This document shows, piece after piece, positions 33,388-42,081 of a DNA stretch of 64,000 bases. Location: contig LQPB01000082.1 of the NCBI GenBank assembly GCA_002102225.1, forward strand, positions 1-64,000. Direction: 5' to 3'. The translations under genes and the position numbers were made by a program. Under the pieces are notes generated by a model that saw nothing but the letters and a program-made list of their open reading frames with translations, was not told the DNA's origin and made no database searches. Each line of letters opens with the position of its first letter. Position 1 is the stretch's first letter. This stretch comes from Mycobacterium interjectum. Its GTDB lineage: Bacteria; Actinomycetota; Actinomycetes; Mycobacteriales; Mycobacteriaceae.

Positions 33388-34199
33388 CCGTCCAACAGAG
33401 CGAGGCGAGCCGGCTGGGCCCGGCCTTCGAGTCCTGCCGCGGAGACAACCGTGCGGCGCTGATCGGTTATTTGCCGACCGGCTACCCCGACGTGCCCGCC
33501 TCCATCGAGGCAATGACCGCCCTCGTCGAATGCGGTTGCGACATCATCGAAGTCGGCGTGCCGTATTCGGACCCGGGCATGGACGGCCCGACCATCGCCC
33601 GGGCGACCGAGGCCGCGCTGCACGGGGGAGTGCGGGTCCGGGACACGCTGGCCGCGGTTGACGCGATCAGCGCGGCGGGCGGCCGCGCGGTGGTGATGAC
33701 GTACTGGAATCCGGTGCTGCGCTACGGCGTTGACGCGTTCGCCCGGGATTTGGCCGCGGCCGGCGGGCACGGCCTGATCACCCCCGACCTCATCCCCGAC
33801 GAAGCCGGGCAGTGGCTGGCGGCCTCCGACGCGCATCGGCTGGATCGCATCTTCCTGGTGGCGCCCTCCTCGACGCCGGAGCGGCTGGCGAGCACGGTCG
33901 AGGCATCGCGCGGCTTCGTCTACGCGGCCTCGACGATGGGTGTCACCGGGGCGCGTGACGCGGTGTCACACGCCGCGCCCGAATTGGTGCGCCGGGTCAG
34001 GGAGGTGTCCGACATACCCGTCGGCGTCGGCCTGGGCGTGCGGTCGCGGGAACAGGCCGCGCAGATCGCAGGCTACGCCGACGGCGTCATCGTCGGGTCC
34101 GCGCTGGTGTCGGCGTTGGGCGACGGCGGTCTGCCGGCTCTGCGCGCGCTGACCGAGGAGCTGGCCACGGGCGTGCGCCAACGGGCGGCCGCGTCGTGA
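33384..34199 (+). CDS. trpA: tryptophan synthase alpha chain
   Basis: TrpA cleaves indole-3-glycerol phosphate and channels indole to TrpB. The 271-residue barrel shows the catalytic glutamate and aspartate (IIEVGVPYSDPGMDGPTIA), the GLITPDLIPDE loop and the phosphate site (GLGVRSREQA). Its stop overlaps the GTG start of lgt, so the lipoprotein gene is attached to the trp operon, as in M. tuberculosis. Confidence 0.95.
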   Translation: MTVQQSEASRLGPAFESCRGDNRAALIGYLPTGYPDVPASIEAMTALVECGCDIIEVGVPYSDPGMDGPTIARATEAALHGGVRVRDTLAAVDAISAAGGRAVVMTYWNPVLRYGVDAFARDLAAAGGHGLITPDLIPDEAGQWLAASDAHRLDRIFLVAPSSTPERLASTVEASRGFVYAASTMGVTGARDAVSHAAPELVRRVREVSDIPVGVGLGVRSREQAAQIAGYADGVIVGSALVSALGDGGLPALRALTEELATGVRQRAAAS

Positions 34200-36016
34200 C
34201 GCACGTGCTCGCGTATTTCCCCAGCCCGCCGCGGGGTGTGTGGCACCTCGGGCCGCTGCCCATTCGCGCCTATGCGCTGTTCATCATCGCCGGCATCGTG
34301 GTTGCGCTGATGATCGGCGACCGCCGCTGGGAGGCCCGGGGCGGCCAGCGCGGCGTCATCTACGACATCGCGCTGTGGGCCGTGCCGTTCGGATTGGTGG
34401 GCGGCCGGCTCTATCACCTGGCCACCGATTGGCGCACCTACTGGGGTCCGGGCGGCGCCGGGTTCGGCGCGGCGCTGCGAATCTGGGACGGTGGCCTGGG
34501 CATCTGGGGCGCGGTGGCCCTGGGCGGCGTCGGCGCCTGGATCGCCTGCCGGCGCCGCGGAATTCCGCTGCCCGCCTTCGGCGACGCCATTGCCCCGGGA
34601 ATTATCTTGGCGCAGGCCATCGGTCGGCTCGGCAACTACTTCAACCAGGAGCTCTACGGCCGGGAAACCACGGTGCCGTGGGGGTTGGAGATCTTCTACC
34701 GGCGCGACCCCTCCGGATACGTGGACCCGCACTCGCTCGACGGTGTCTCGACCGGGCAGGTCGCGCTCGTGGTGCACCCGACGTTCCTCTACGAATTGAT
34801 CTGGAACGTCCTGGTTTTCGTGGCGTTGATCTACGTGGACCGGCGGTTCAACTTCGGTCACGGGCGACTGTTCGCGTTGTATGTCGCCGGCTATTGCGTC
34901 GGGCGTTTCGGCGTCGAGCTGCTGCGCAACGACACGGCCACGCTGATCGCCGGGATCCGCATCAACGTGTTCACATCGACCTTCGTGTTCATCGGGGCCA
35001 TCGTGTACATCATCCTGGCGCCGAAGGGCCGCGAAGACCCCGGGAGCCTGCACACCGACTATCCGGTGCCCGAGGATGCGCCGCCGCCCAAGCCGCAGAC
35101 CGAACCGGAACCGGAGCCGATCACCGGCGCTTCGGTGGCGGCGGCGGCCGCGGTCGCCGGTGTCCTGTCGGCGGGCAAGACTGCGAAAAGGCTGGTTCCG
35201 CGTAGGCGGTCGAAACCGGTCGAGGCCGTCGAAGCGGAGGCCGACGCCGAGACCGTGAAAGCCGAGGCCGTCCTTCCGGAAACGACTATCGCCGAGCCCG
35301 AAACGGCGGAGACCGAGGGCGCGGAGCCGGTGGCCGGTGAGGCCGAGGCCTCCGAGGCCGAAACCGAAGTAGCGGAGGTTGTGAAACCGGAATCCGAAGA
35401 GCCGCAAGGCGAAGCGGTCGAGGCTGCGGAGCCGGAAGGCCAAGCGGAAGAACCGGAATCCGAAGAGTCGGAAGCGGAAGCGGACGAACCGGACGCCCAG
35501 GAGCCGCAGGGCGAAGAAGCCGCCGTTGCGGAGCCGGAGAGCGACGCGGAAGAACCGGAATCCGAAGAATCGGAAGCGGAAGCGGCCGAAGCGGAGGTCG
35601 AAGAGCCGCAGGCCGAAGAAGCCGAGGCGGAGCCGGAAGCCGAAGCGGAAGAACCGGAGGCCGATGAGGCCGAGGCGTCGGAGCCGGACGTGGCAGAGGC
35701 CGAGGCCGCCGTGGCGGAGGCCGGGGAAAGCGAACCCGCGGAGCCGGAGGCCGCGCAGGCCGAGGCCGTCGCGACGGAGGCCGAGGCGGCCGAGGTCGCC
35801 GAATCCGAACCCGAAGACCTTGAAGCCGCGCCCGGAGACGAAGGGCCCAAAGACGAAGAGCCCGAAGCGGAATCGGAACCCGAGCCGCACGCCGGGGCCG
35901 ACGAGGCCGATAAGGCCAATAAGGCCGACAAGGCCGACCAGGCCGACGTGGATGCCTCGGCCGGCGCAACGCGGAGGCGATTGAGCTTCCGACTGCGAAA
36001 CCGACGCGGCCGCTAG
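34196..36016 (+). CDS. lgt: prolipoprotein diacylglyceryl transferase with long acidic tail
   Basis: Lgt transfers diacylglycerol from phosphatidylglycerol to the lipobox cysteine of prolipoproteins. The membrane core (about residues 1-285, seven helices) has GGRLYHLATDW, the AIGRLGNYFNQELYGR signature and RFGVELLRND. Residues from about 295 to 606 form a Glu/Ala/Pro-rich tail with one basic patch (RLVPRRRSK) and a basic end (RRRLSFRLRNRRGR). The M. tuberculosis enzyme also has an acidic tail but is about 468 residues as I recall, so this one is much longer. The GTG overlaps the trpA stop. Confidence 0.93.
   Translation: MTHVLAYFPSPPRGVWHLGPLPIRAYALFIIAGIVVALMIGDRRWEARGGQRGVIYDIALWAVPFGLVGGRLYHLATDWRTYWGPGGAGFGAALRIWDGGLGIWGAVALGGVGAWIACRRRGIPLPAFGDAIAPGIILAQAIGRLGNYFNQELYGRETTVPWGLEIFYRRDPSGYVDPHSLDGVSTGQVALVVHPTFLYELIWNVLVFVALIYVDRRFNFGHGRLFALYVAGYCVGRFGVELLRNDTATLIAGIRINVFTSTFVFIGAIVYIILAPKGREDPGSLHTDYPVPEDAPPPKPQTEPEPEPITGASVAAAAAVAGVLSAGKTAKRLVPRRRSKPVEAVEAEADAETVKAEAVLPETTIAEPETAETEGAEPVAGEAEASEAETEVAEVVKPESEEPQGEAVEAAEPEGQAEEPESEESEAEADEPDAQEPQGEEAAVAEPESDAEEPESEESEAEAAEAEVEEPQAEEAEAEPEAEAEEPEADEAEASEPDVAEAEAAVAEAGESEPAEPEAAQAEAVATEAEAAEVAESEPEDLEAAPGDEGPKDEEPEAESEPEPHAGADEADKANKADKADQADVDASAGATRRRLSFRLRNRRGR
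35444..35585 (+). repeat. 102-base repeat in the acidic tail of lgt
   Basis: A 40-base block (starting GCGGAAGAACCGGAATCC) at 35444-35483 recurs at 35546-35585 with one difference, a spacing of 102 bases or 34 codons. The encoded unit is AEEPESEESEAEA. This suggests that the tail grew by in-frame duplication. Confidence 0.75.
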
Positions 36017-36082
36017 CGTCCAGTGTCGGGTTGTTGCGCGAAGTGCGCGGTTTTCCCCGCAACTACTCGACGTTCGGCGCAC

Positions 36083-36088
36083 TAAGGT
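36083..36088 (+). promoter_or_regulatory. -10 box for leaderless DUF2752 gene
   Basis: TAAGGT is followed by seven bases and the GTG at 36096, with no ribosome binding site. The 79-base gap after lgt holds nothing else recognisable. Confidence 0.4.
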
Positions 36089-36095
36089 TGAGAAC

Positions 36096-36482
36096 GTGAA
36101 CCGGACGTACGCCGCGGCGGGCACCGGCGCGCTGCTGGCCGGCGCGGTCGGTTACGTCGCGCTGGTCGATCCGCACAACACGCATTCGGTGTATCCGCTG
36201 TGCCCGTTCAAGTGGCTCACCGGCTGGAATTGCCCCCTGTGCGGCGGCCTTCGCATGACGCACGACCTGCTGCACGGCGACCTCATGGCCACCATCAACG
36301 ACAACGTCTTGCTCCTCTTTGCGATCCCCGCGTTAGCGGGTTGGATTCTGCTGCGCCGCCGGCGCGGCCAGCCGGTGCTGTCCACGCCCGCGGTGGTGAC
36401 GATCACAGTCGTGGCGATCGCGTGGACGGTGCTGCGTAACCTGCCGGGCTTCCCGCTCGTTCCGACCGTCCTCAGTGGGTAG
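36096..36482 (+). CDS. DUF2752 membrane protein
   Basis: The 128-residue protein has three hydrophobic segments and the family signature CPFKWLTGWNCPLCGGLRMTH, whose cysteines could bind metal or form a disulfide. It corresponds to Rv1616. The function is unknown. The GTG start is supported by a -10 box seven bases upstream. Confidence 0.82.
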   Translation: MNRTYAAAGTGALLAGAVGYVALVDPHNTHSVYPLCPFKWLTGWNCPLCGGLRMTHDLLHGDLMATINDNVLLLFAIPALAGWILLRRRRGQPVLSTPAVVTITVVAIAWTVLRNLPGFPLVPTVLSG

Positions 36483-36531
36483 CCGCGCTGCGTCCAGTCG
36501 GTTAACTCGGGCTGCGCCCGCGCCGCACGAC

Positions 36532-36537
36532 TATGCT
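36532..36537 (+). promoter_or_regulatory. -10 box for leaderless pyk mRNA
   Basis: TATGCT is followed by eight bases and the GTG at 36546. No ribosome site is present. Confidence 0.4.
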
Positions 36538-36545
36538 GGTTCGCC

Positions 36546-37964
36546 GTGAGTAGACGCGGGAAGATCGTCTGCACTTTGGGCCCGGCAACAAACTCCGACG
36601 AGCTGATCCTGGCGCTGGTAGAGGCCGGAATGGACGTCGCTCGAATGAACTTCAGCCACGGGGACTACGCCGACCACAAGGCCGCCTACGACCGCGTGCG
36701 GGCCGCCTCGGACACGACCGGCCGCGCCGTCGGGGTGCTCGCCGACCTGCAGGGCCCCAAGATCAGGCTGGGACGCTTCGCCACCGGCCCCACGTTTTGG
36801 GCGGACGGGGAAACCGTCCGCATCACCGTCGCCGAATGCGAAGGCACCCACGACCGCGTCTCGACCACCTACAAAAGGTTGGCCAAGGACGCCGTGGTCG
36901 GTGACCGCATCCTGGTCGACGACGGCAAGGTCTGCCTGGTGGTGGAGGCCATCGACGGCAACGACGTGGTGTGCACCGTCGTCGAGGGTGGCCCGGTGAG
37001 CAACAACAAGGGCCTCTCGCTGCCCGGCGTGAACGTGTCCGCCCCCGCCCTATCGGACAAGGACATCGAGGATCTGACCTTCGCGCTGAACCTGGGCGTG
37101 GACCTGGTCGCGCTGTCGTTCGTGCGCTCACCGTCCGACGTCGAGCTCGTGCACGAGGTGATGGATCGGATCGGGCGGCGGGTCCCGGTGATCGCCAAGC
37201 TGGAGAAGCCCGAAGCCGTCGACAACCTGGAAGCCATCGTGCTGGCGTTCGACGGCATCATGGTGGCCCGCGGCGACCTGGGCGTCGAGCTGCCCCTCGA
37301 AGAGGTTCCCCTGGTGCAGAAGCGGGCGATCCAAATCGCCAGGGAGAACGCGAAACCCGTCATCGTCGCGACCCAGATGCTCGACTCGATGATCGAAAAC
37401 TCGCGCCCCACCCGGGCCGAGGCCTCCGACGTCGCCAACGCCGTGCTCGACGGCGCCGACGCGCTGATGCTGTCGGGGGAGACGTCGGTGGGCAAGTATC
37501 CGATGGCGGCGGTTCGGACCATGTCCCGCATCGTGTGCGCGGTCGAGGAGAACTCCACCGCCGCGCCGCCGTTGACCCATGTGCCCCGCACCAAACGCGG
37601 CGTGATCTCCTATGCCGCCCGCGACATCGGCGAGCGGCTCGACGCGAAAGCCTTGGTCGCCTTCACCCAATCCGGTGACACCGTCAAGCGGCTGGCGCGC
37701 CTGCACACGCCGCTGCCGCTGCTCGCCTTCACCGCGTGGCCCGAGGTGCGCAGCCAGCTGGCCATGACCTGGGGCACCGAGACCTTCATCGTGCCGATGA
37801 TGACGTCGACCGACGGCATGATCCGCCAGGTCGACAAGTCGCTGCTCGAGCTCGGTCGCTACAAGCGCGGTGACCTGGTGGTCATCGTCGCCGGCGCGCC
37901 ACCTGGCACAGTAGGGTCGACAAATCTGATCCATGTGCACCGGATCGGGGAGGACGACGTCTAG
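36546..37964 (+). CDS. pyk: pyruvate kinase
   Basis: Pyruvate kinase transfers phosphate from PEP to ADP in the last step of glycolysis. The 472-residue protein starts MSRRGKIVCTLGPATNS and has the catalytic segments MDVARMNFSHGDY, GPKIRLGRF, VIAKLEKPEAVDN and the active-site MVARGDLGVELP. The C-terminal allosteric domain is complete (TNLIHVHRIG end). It corresponds to Rv1617. Confidence 0.96.
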   Translation: MSRRGKIVCTLGPATNSDELILALVEAGMDVARMNFSHGDYADHKAAYDRVRAASDTTGRAVGVLADLQGPKIRLGRFATGPTFWADGETVRITVAECEGTHDRVSTTYKRLAKDAVVGDRILVDDGKVCLVVEAIDGNDVVCTVVEGGPVSNNKGLSLPGVNVSAPALSDKDIEDLTFALNLGVDLVALSFVRSPSDVELVHEVMDRIGRRVPVIAKLEKPEAVDNLEAIVLAFDGIMVARGDLGVELPLEEVPLVQKRAIQIARENAKPVIVATQMLDSMIENSRPTRAEASDVANAVLDGADALMLSGETSVGKYPMAAVRTMSRIVCAVEENSTAAPPLTHVPRTKRGVISYAARDIGERLDAKALVAFTQSGDTVKRLARLHTPLPLLAFTAWPEVRSQLAMTWGTETFIVPMMTSTDGMIRQVDKSLLELGRYKRGDLVVIVAGAPPGTVGSTNLIHVHRIGEDDV

Positions 37965-38877
37965 CGCAGAAGACCAGCAGGACCCGATAGGAGAGGCCGC
38001 GATCAGCACCAATTCTGATTTCGACGAACTGCTGGCGATACTCGACCTCCACCGGGTCGCCGACGACCGGTTCGTCGGATCCCATCCCAGCAAGAACCCG
38101 ATGCGCACCTTCGGCGGGCAGCTGATGGCGCAGTCGTTCGTCGCCAGCAGCCGCACCCTGACCCAGGACGGCCTGCCGCCGAGCGCGCTGTCCGTGCACT
38201 TCGTCAACGGCGGGGACACCGCCAAAGACATCGAATACCACGTGACGCGGCTGCGCGACGAGCGCCGGTTCGCCAACCGGCGCGTCGACGCCGTACAGGA
38301 CGGCATCGTGTTGTCCTCGGCGCTGATCTCCTACATGTCCGGCGGCCCCGGCCTCGAGCACGCCGTCGACCCACCGCAGGTGGCGCAGCCCCACACCCAG
38401 CCGTCGCTCGGCGAGCTGCTGCGCGGCTACGAAAAGGTCGTCCCGCACTTCGTCAACGCCCTGCAGCCGATCGAATGGCGATTCACCAACGACCCTTCCT
38501 GGGTCATGCGCGACAAGGGCGAAAGGCTGCCGCACAACAGGGTCTGGATGAAGGCGCTGGGTCCGGTGCCCGACGACCCGGTGCTGCACACCGCGACCAT
38601 GCTGTTCTCCTCGGACACCACCGTGCTGGACTCGGTCATCACCACCCACGGGCTGTCGTGGGGCTTCGACCGTATCTTCGCCGCGTCCGCCAACCATTCC
38701 GTGTGGTTTCACCGGCAGGTCAATTTCAACGACTGGGTGCTGTACTCCACGTCGTCCCCGGTGGCCGCGGATTCGCGGGGGCTGGGCACCGGGCACTTTT
38801 TCGACCCGGGCGGCCAAGCCATCGCCACGGTGGCGCAGGAAGGCCTGCTGTTATATTTCCCGTCCGCCCAGCGATAG
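37933..38877 (+). CDS. tesB: acyl-CoA thioesterase II
   Basis: TesB-type double hotdog enzymes hydrolyse acyl-CoA to free fatty acid and CoA. The sequence has SKNPMRTFGGQLMAQ, the central LSVHFVNGGD and the C-terminal SANHSVWFHRQVNFNDW and SSPVAADSRGLGTG motifs. It corresponds to Rv1618. The start is uncertain. The only standard start codon before the conserved SDFDELLAIL is the ATG at 37933, inside pyk, while a strong GGGGAGG lies just before an ACG where M. tuberculosis, as I recall, has GTG. The mature N-terminus may therefore be about eight residues shorter. Confidence 0.88.
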   Translation: MCTGSGRTTSSAEDQQDPIGEAAISTNSDFDELLAILDLHRVADDRFVGSHPSKNPMRTFGGQLMAQSFVASSRTLTQDGLPPSALSVHFVNGGDTAKDIEYHVTRLRDERRFANRRVDAVQDGIVLSSALISYMSGGPGLEHAVDPPQVAQPHTQPSLGELLRGYEKVVPHFVNALQPIEWRFTNDPSWVMRDKGERLPHNRVWMKALGPVPDDPVLHTATMLFSSDTTVLDSVITTHGLSWGFDRIFAASANHSVWFHRQVNFNDWVLYSTSSPVAADSRGLGTGHFFDPGGQAIATVAQEGLLLYFPSAQR

Positions 38878-39005
38878 ACAGGTCACAGTACGGCATACCC
38901 GCAGGAAGACCGCCTGATTTGGGCCCACCGCGGCCGCGATCGGGGGTAAGTTCCAATCAGCCGGGTATTCGGTGCGAGTGGGAGCTGATCGCATCGGGAG
39001 GTGAA

Positions 39006-40400
39006 GTGAACGGACCGGTCGACGTCGCAGCGAAGCCCCGCGCGCGAGAACGCGTTGTCGTCCACGTCGACTCACTGGCAGCCCGCTGGGTCGGGGCGTC
39101 GGCGCTGCTCTGTGCGGCGGGCTGGCTCGTTGTCATCCTCGCCCGACACCACCAGCAGCCGGATTGGCACTACACCGATCGGCTGGGCTGGTCGCTGACG
39201 GTGCTGGGCGCGGTGGCGTTCATCGCCCGCGGCATCTTCCTGGGCCGCCCGGTGACGACCATGCACGCCACCGCCGCCGCGCTTTTCGTCGTGGCGGGTC
39301 TCGGCGCGCACGTGCTGTCCTTCGACCTGCTGGGCGACGTGCTGATCGTCGGGTCCGGGATCGTGCTGATGTGGCCCACGTCGGCGCATCCCCGAGCCGC
39401 CGACCTGCCCCGGGTGTGGTCGTTGATCGATGTCACCGCGGACGACCCGCTGGCGCCCTTCGCGATGCAGACCGGCAAGTGCTACCACTTCACCGCCGAC
39501 GGGACGGCCGCGCTGGCGTATCGGACCCGGCTGGGATACGCCGCGGTCGGCGGCGACCCCATCGGCGACGAAGCCAAATTCCCCGAGTTGGTCGCCGACT
39601 TCGCCGCCATGTGTCACACCCACGGCTGGCGCATCGCCGTCGTGGGCTGCAGCGAGCGGCGACTCGGGCTGTGGCGCGACCCCGCGGTCATCGGGCAATC
39701 GCTGCGGGCGATCCCGATCGGCCGCGACGTCGTCGTCGACGTGGCCGGCTTCGAGATGGTGGGCCGCAAATTCCGCAACCTGCGTCAGGCCGTGAAGCGC
39801 ACCCACAACTTCCGCATCACCACCGAAATCGTGGACGAACAGGGACTCGACGACAAGCTGCTCGCGGAGCTGACCGACGTGGTGCGGGCGTCCCCCAGCG
39901 GCGCTCACCACGATCGCGGGTTCTACATGAACCTCGACGGCGTGCTGGAGGGCCGCTTCCCGGGAATCAAGCTCATCATCGCCCGCGACGCCGAGCGGCG
40001 TGTGCAGGGCTTCCATCGCTACGCGACCGCCGGCGGTGGCAGCGATGTCAGCCTCGATGTCCCGTGGCGTCGCCGCGGCTCGCCCAACGGCATCGACGAG
40101 AGGCTCAGCGTCGACATGATCATGGCCGCCAAAGAAGCTGGCGCGCAGCGGGTATCGCTGTCGTTCGCAGCGTTCCCGGAGATCTTCGAGGACAAGGATC
40201 GCGGTCGGCTCCAGCGCGTCTTCTATCGGTTGATCCACATCCTCGACCCGCTGATCGCGCTCGAGTCGTTGTTCCGGTACGTGCGCAAGTTCCACGCGAT
40301 GGATGCCCGGCGCTACGCGGTGATCTCGATGACGCAGCTGCTCCCGCTGGTGGTGGTGTTGTTGACGCTGGAGTTCATGCCACGCCGGCGCCACCTGTGA
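39006..40400 (+). CDS. membrane protein with phosphatidylglycerol lysyltransferase-like (DUF2156) domain
   Basis: The 464-residue protein has four hydrophobic segments in the first 125 residues, then a DUF2156/LPG-synthase C-terminal-like GNAT fold (YHFTADGTAALAYRTRLGYAAVGGDP, GRKFRNLRQAVKRT, GFHRYATAGGGSDVSLD). MprF-type enzymes use this domain to move aminoacyl groups onto lipids. The substrate here is unknown. It corresponds to Rv1619. The GTG at 39006 follows GGGAGG closely. The 3' end overlaps the converging cydC gene by 26 bases. Confidence 0.82.
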   Translation: MNGPVDVAAKPRARERVVVHVDSLAARWVGASALLCAAGWLVVILARHHQQPDWHYTDRLGWSLTVLGAVAFIARGIFLGRPVTTMHATAAALFVVAGLGAHVLSFDLLGDVLIVGSGIVLMWPTSAHPRAADLPRVWSLIDVTADDPLAPFAMQTGKCYHFTADGTAALAYRTRLGYAAVGGDPIGDEAKFPELVADFAAMCHTHGWRIAVVGCSERRLGLWRDPAVIGQSLRAIPIGRDVVVDVAGFEMVGRKFRNLRQAVKRTHNFRITTEIVDEQGLDDKLLAELTDVVRASPSGAHHDRGFYMNLDGVLEGRFPGIKLIIARDAERRVQGFHRYATAGGGSDVSLDVPWRRRGSPNGIDERLSVDMIMAAKEAGAQRVSLSFAAFPEIFEDKDRGRLQRVFYRLIHILDPLIALESLFRYVRKFHAMDARRYAVISMTQLLPLVVVLLTLEFMPRRRHL

Positions 40401-42081
40401 GCCGCAGCTCGCGGCAGCCAATGCCGTTGGGCAGGTGGTGGGTTGCCACCACGACGGTCCGCTCGGCAGACATCAGCGTGGAGGTTGGGCCCAACAGTTC
40501 GCACAGCACCCGTTCGGCGTCGGTCGCGTCGAGGTGCTCGGTCGGCTCGTCGAGCAGCACGATGCGGGCCGGTGCAAGGACGGCGCGGGCCAGCAGCAAC
40601 CGCCTGCGCTGGCCCGCCGAGAGCGCCTGCGCGCCACCGGTCAACACCGTCGACAGGCCCTCCGGCAAGCCGGCCAGCCACCGGGTGAGGCCGACGGCGT
40701 CGAGCGTGGCGGTCAGTTCGTCGTCGCGGCAGTCGCCGCGGGCCACCAGCAGGTTGTCCCGGACGGTGGTGGCGAATACGTGCGCGTCCTCGGCGAAAAA
40801 GCTTACCGTCCTGTGTAATTCGTCTTCGTCGAATCGGCTGATGTCGGTTCCGTCCAGCGTCACGCGCCCGTCGAGCGGGGGGATCAGCCCGGCCAGCGTC
40901 ATCAGCAGCGTGGTCTTGCCGCAACCGCTGGCTCCGGTGATGGCCAGCCGGGCGCCCCGCGGCAGGTCGAGGCGCACCGGGACGGCTCGCGACGCGCCGT
41001 CGTGACCGGAGCGGACATCGGCGAAAAGCGTCCCGCCGGCGGGTACCGCCTCGCCGGGCATGGTCGGGCGCTCGGGGGGAGCCAGCTCGAGCAGGCGGCG
41101 CGCGGCGATCCGCGACCGCGTCAGCTGCACCGCGGCGGCGGGTAAGGCCGTCGTCGCCTCGAATGCGGACAGCGGCAACAACATCAGCACGGCCAGGATG
41201 GTGGGCGCGACCGTGTGCGCCAGGGCGATGCCGGCCGCCACCGCCCCCAGCACGCTGGCCCCGATCGCCGCGGTGGGCATCGCCTCGGCGACGGCGGCCG
41301 GTCGCGCCGCGGCATCGAGGGCCGCGGCCCAGTCGCGTTGGCGGCGCTGCGCATCGGCGATGACGCCGGGCAGGGCGCCGGCGACGCGCAGCTCCGGGGC
41401 GTGCTCGAGGGCGATCATCGCCGACGTGTCGCGATCGGAATGGTGTTGGCGGGCAAGCTCTTCCTGCGCGCCGGCGGCCCGCCCGGCAAGTCGCGGGGCA
41501 ACGAAGCCCGCGACGAGCAGGCACATCGCCAGCACCGCCGCGGCCGGCGGCGAAATCACCGCGACCACCGCGGTCGCCGCCAACCCAAGCACCACCGCGA
41601 CGGCGATCGGCACCACGGCCCGCACCAGGACGTTGGCCAGCTCGTCGACGTCGGCGCCCACTCGGGCCACCAGCTCGCCGCTGTGCAGCCGGACGGCGGA
41701 TGCCGCGGGCCCGCGGGCGAGCCGGCGATAGATCTGCGCCCGGGCCGTGCCGGCCGCGCGCAGCGCGGTGTCGTGGGTGGCCAGCCGCTCGCAGTAGTGC
41801 AGCACGCCCCGCGAAATCGCGAAGGTGCGCACCGCGACGACGGCGATGGACAGGTCCAGCACGGGCGGCATCTGCCAGGCCCGCGTGATCAGCCACGCCG
41901 AAATCCCGGCCAGGGCAAGGGCGCTGCCCAACGACAGCGCGCCGAGCGCGATGGCCGCCAGCATCCGCGGCACCCGCGGGCGCAGCAGCGTCATCGCGTC
42001 CAAGAGCGCTGTCTGGCGGCGACCCGCGTCGCCCGGCTTCGCGGCGCTTGCGATCGCCGCGAGGGAATCAGACCGCGGCAT
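40375..42081 (-). CDS. cydC: thiol export ABC transporter CydC
   Basis: With CydD it forms the ABC transporter that exports glutathione or cysteine-type thiols and is needed for cytochrome bd assembly. The 568-residue half-transporter has about six helices, Walker A GASGCGKTTL, the ABC signature LSAGQRRRLLLARA and Walker B ARIVLLDEPTEH. The ATG at 42081 lies 14 bases inside cydD. It is the last gene of cydABDC and corresponds to Rv1620c. In M. tuberculosis the two proteins are separate, as here. Confidence 0.93.
   Translation of the reverse strand: MPRSDSLAAIASAAKPGDAGRRQTALLDAMTLLRPRVPRMLAAIALGALSLGSALALAGISAWLITRAWQMPPVLDLSIAVVAVRTFAISRGVLHYCERLATHDTALRAAGTARAQIYRRLARGPAASAVRLHSGELVARVGADVDELANVLVRAVVPIAVAVVLGLAATAVVAVISPPAAAVLAMCLLVAGFVAPRLAGRAAGAQEELARQHHSDRDTSAMIALEHAPELRVAGALPGVIADAQRRQRDWAAALDAAARPAAVAEAMPTAAIGASVLGAVAAGIALAHTVAPTILAVLMLLPLSAFEATTALPAAAVQLTRSRIAARRLLELAPPERPTMPGEAVPAGGTLFADVRSGHDGASRAVPVRLDLPRGARLAITGASGCGKTTLLMTLAGLIPPLDGRVTLDGTDISRFDEDELHRTVSFFAEDAHVFATTVRDNLLVARGDCRDDELTATLDAVGLTRWLAGLPEGLSTVLTGGAQALSAGQRRRLLLARAVLAPARIVLLDEPTEHLDATDAERVLCELLGPTSTLMSAERTVVVATHHLPNGIGCRELRLTGGAGVA

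Noticed and set aside
35059..36124. Open frames antisense to the lgt tail with Ser/Ala- or Arg-rich translation.
   Set aside because: They mirror the GAA/GCC repeats of the acidic tail. The plus frame continues a conserved gene and has the expected overlap with trpA.
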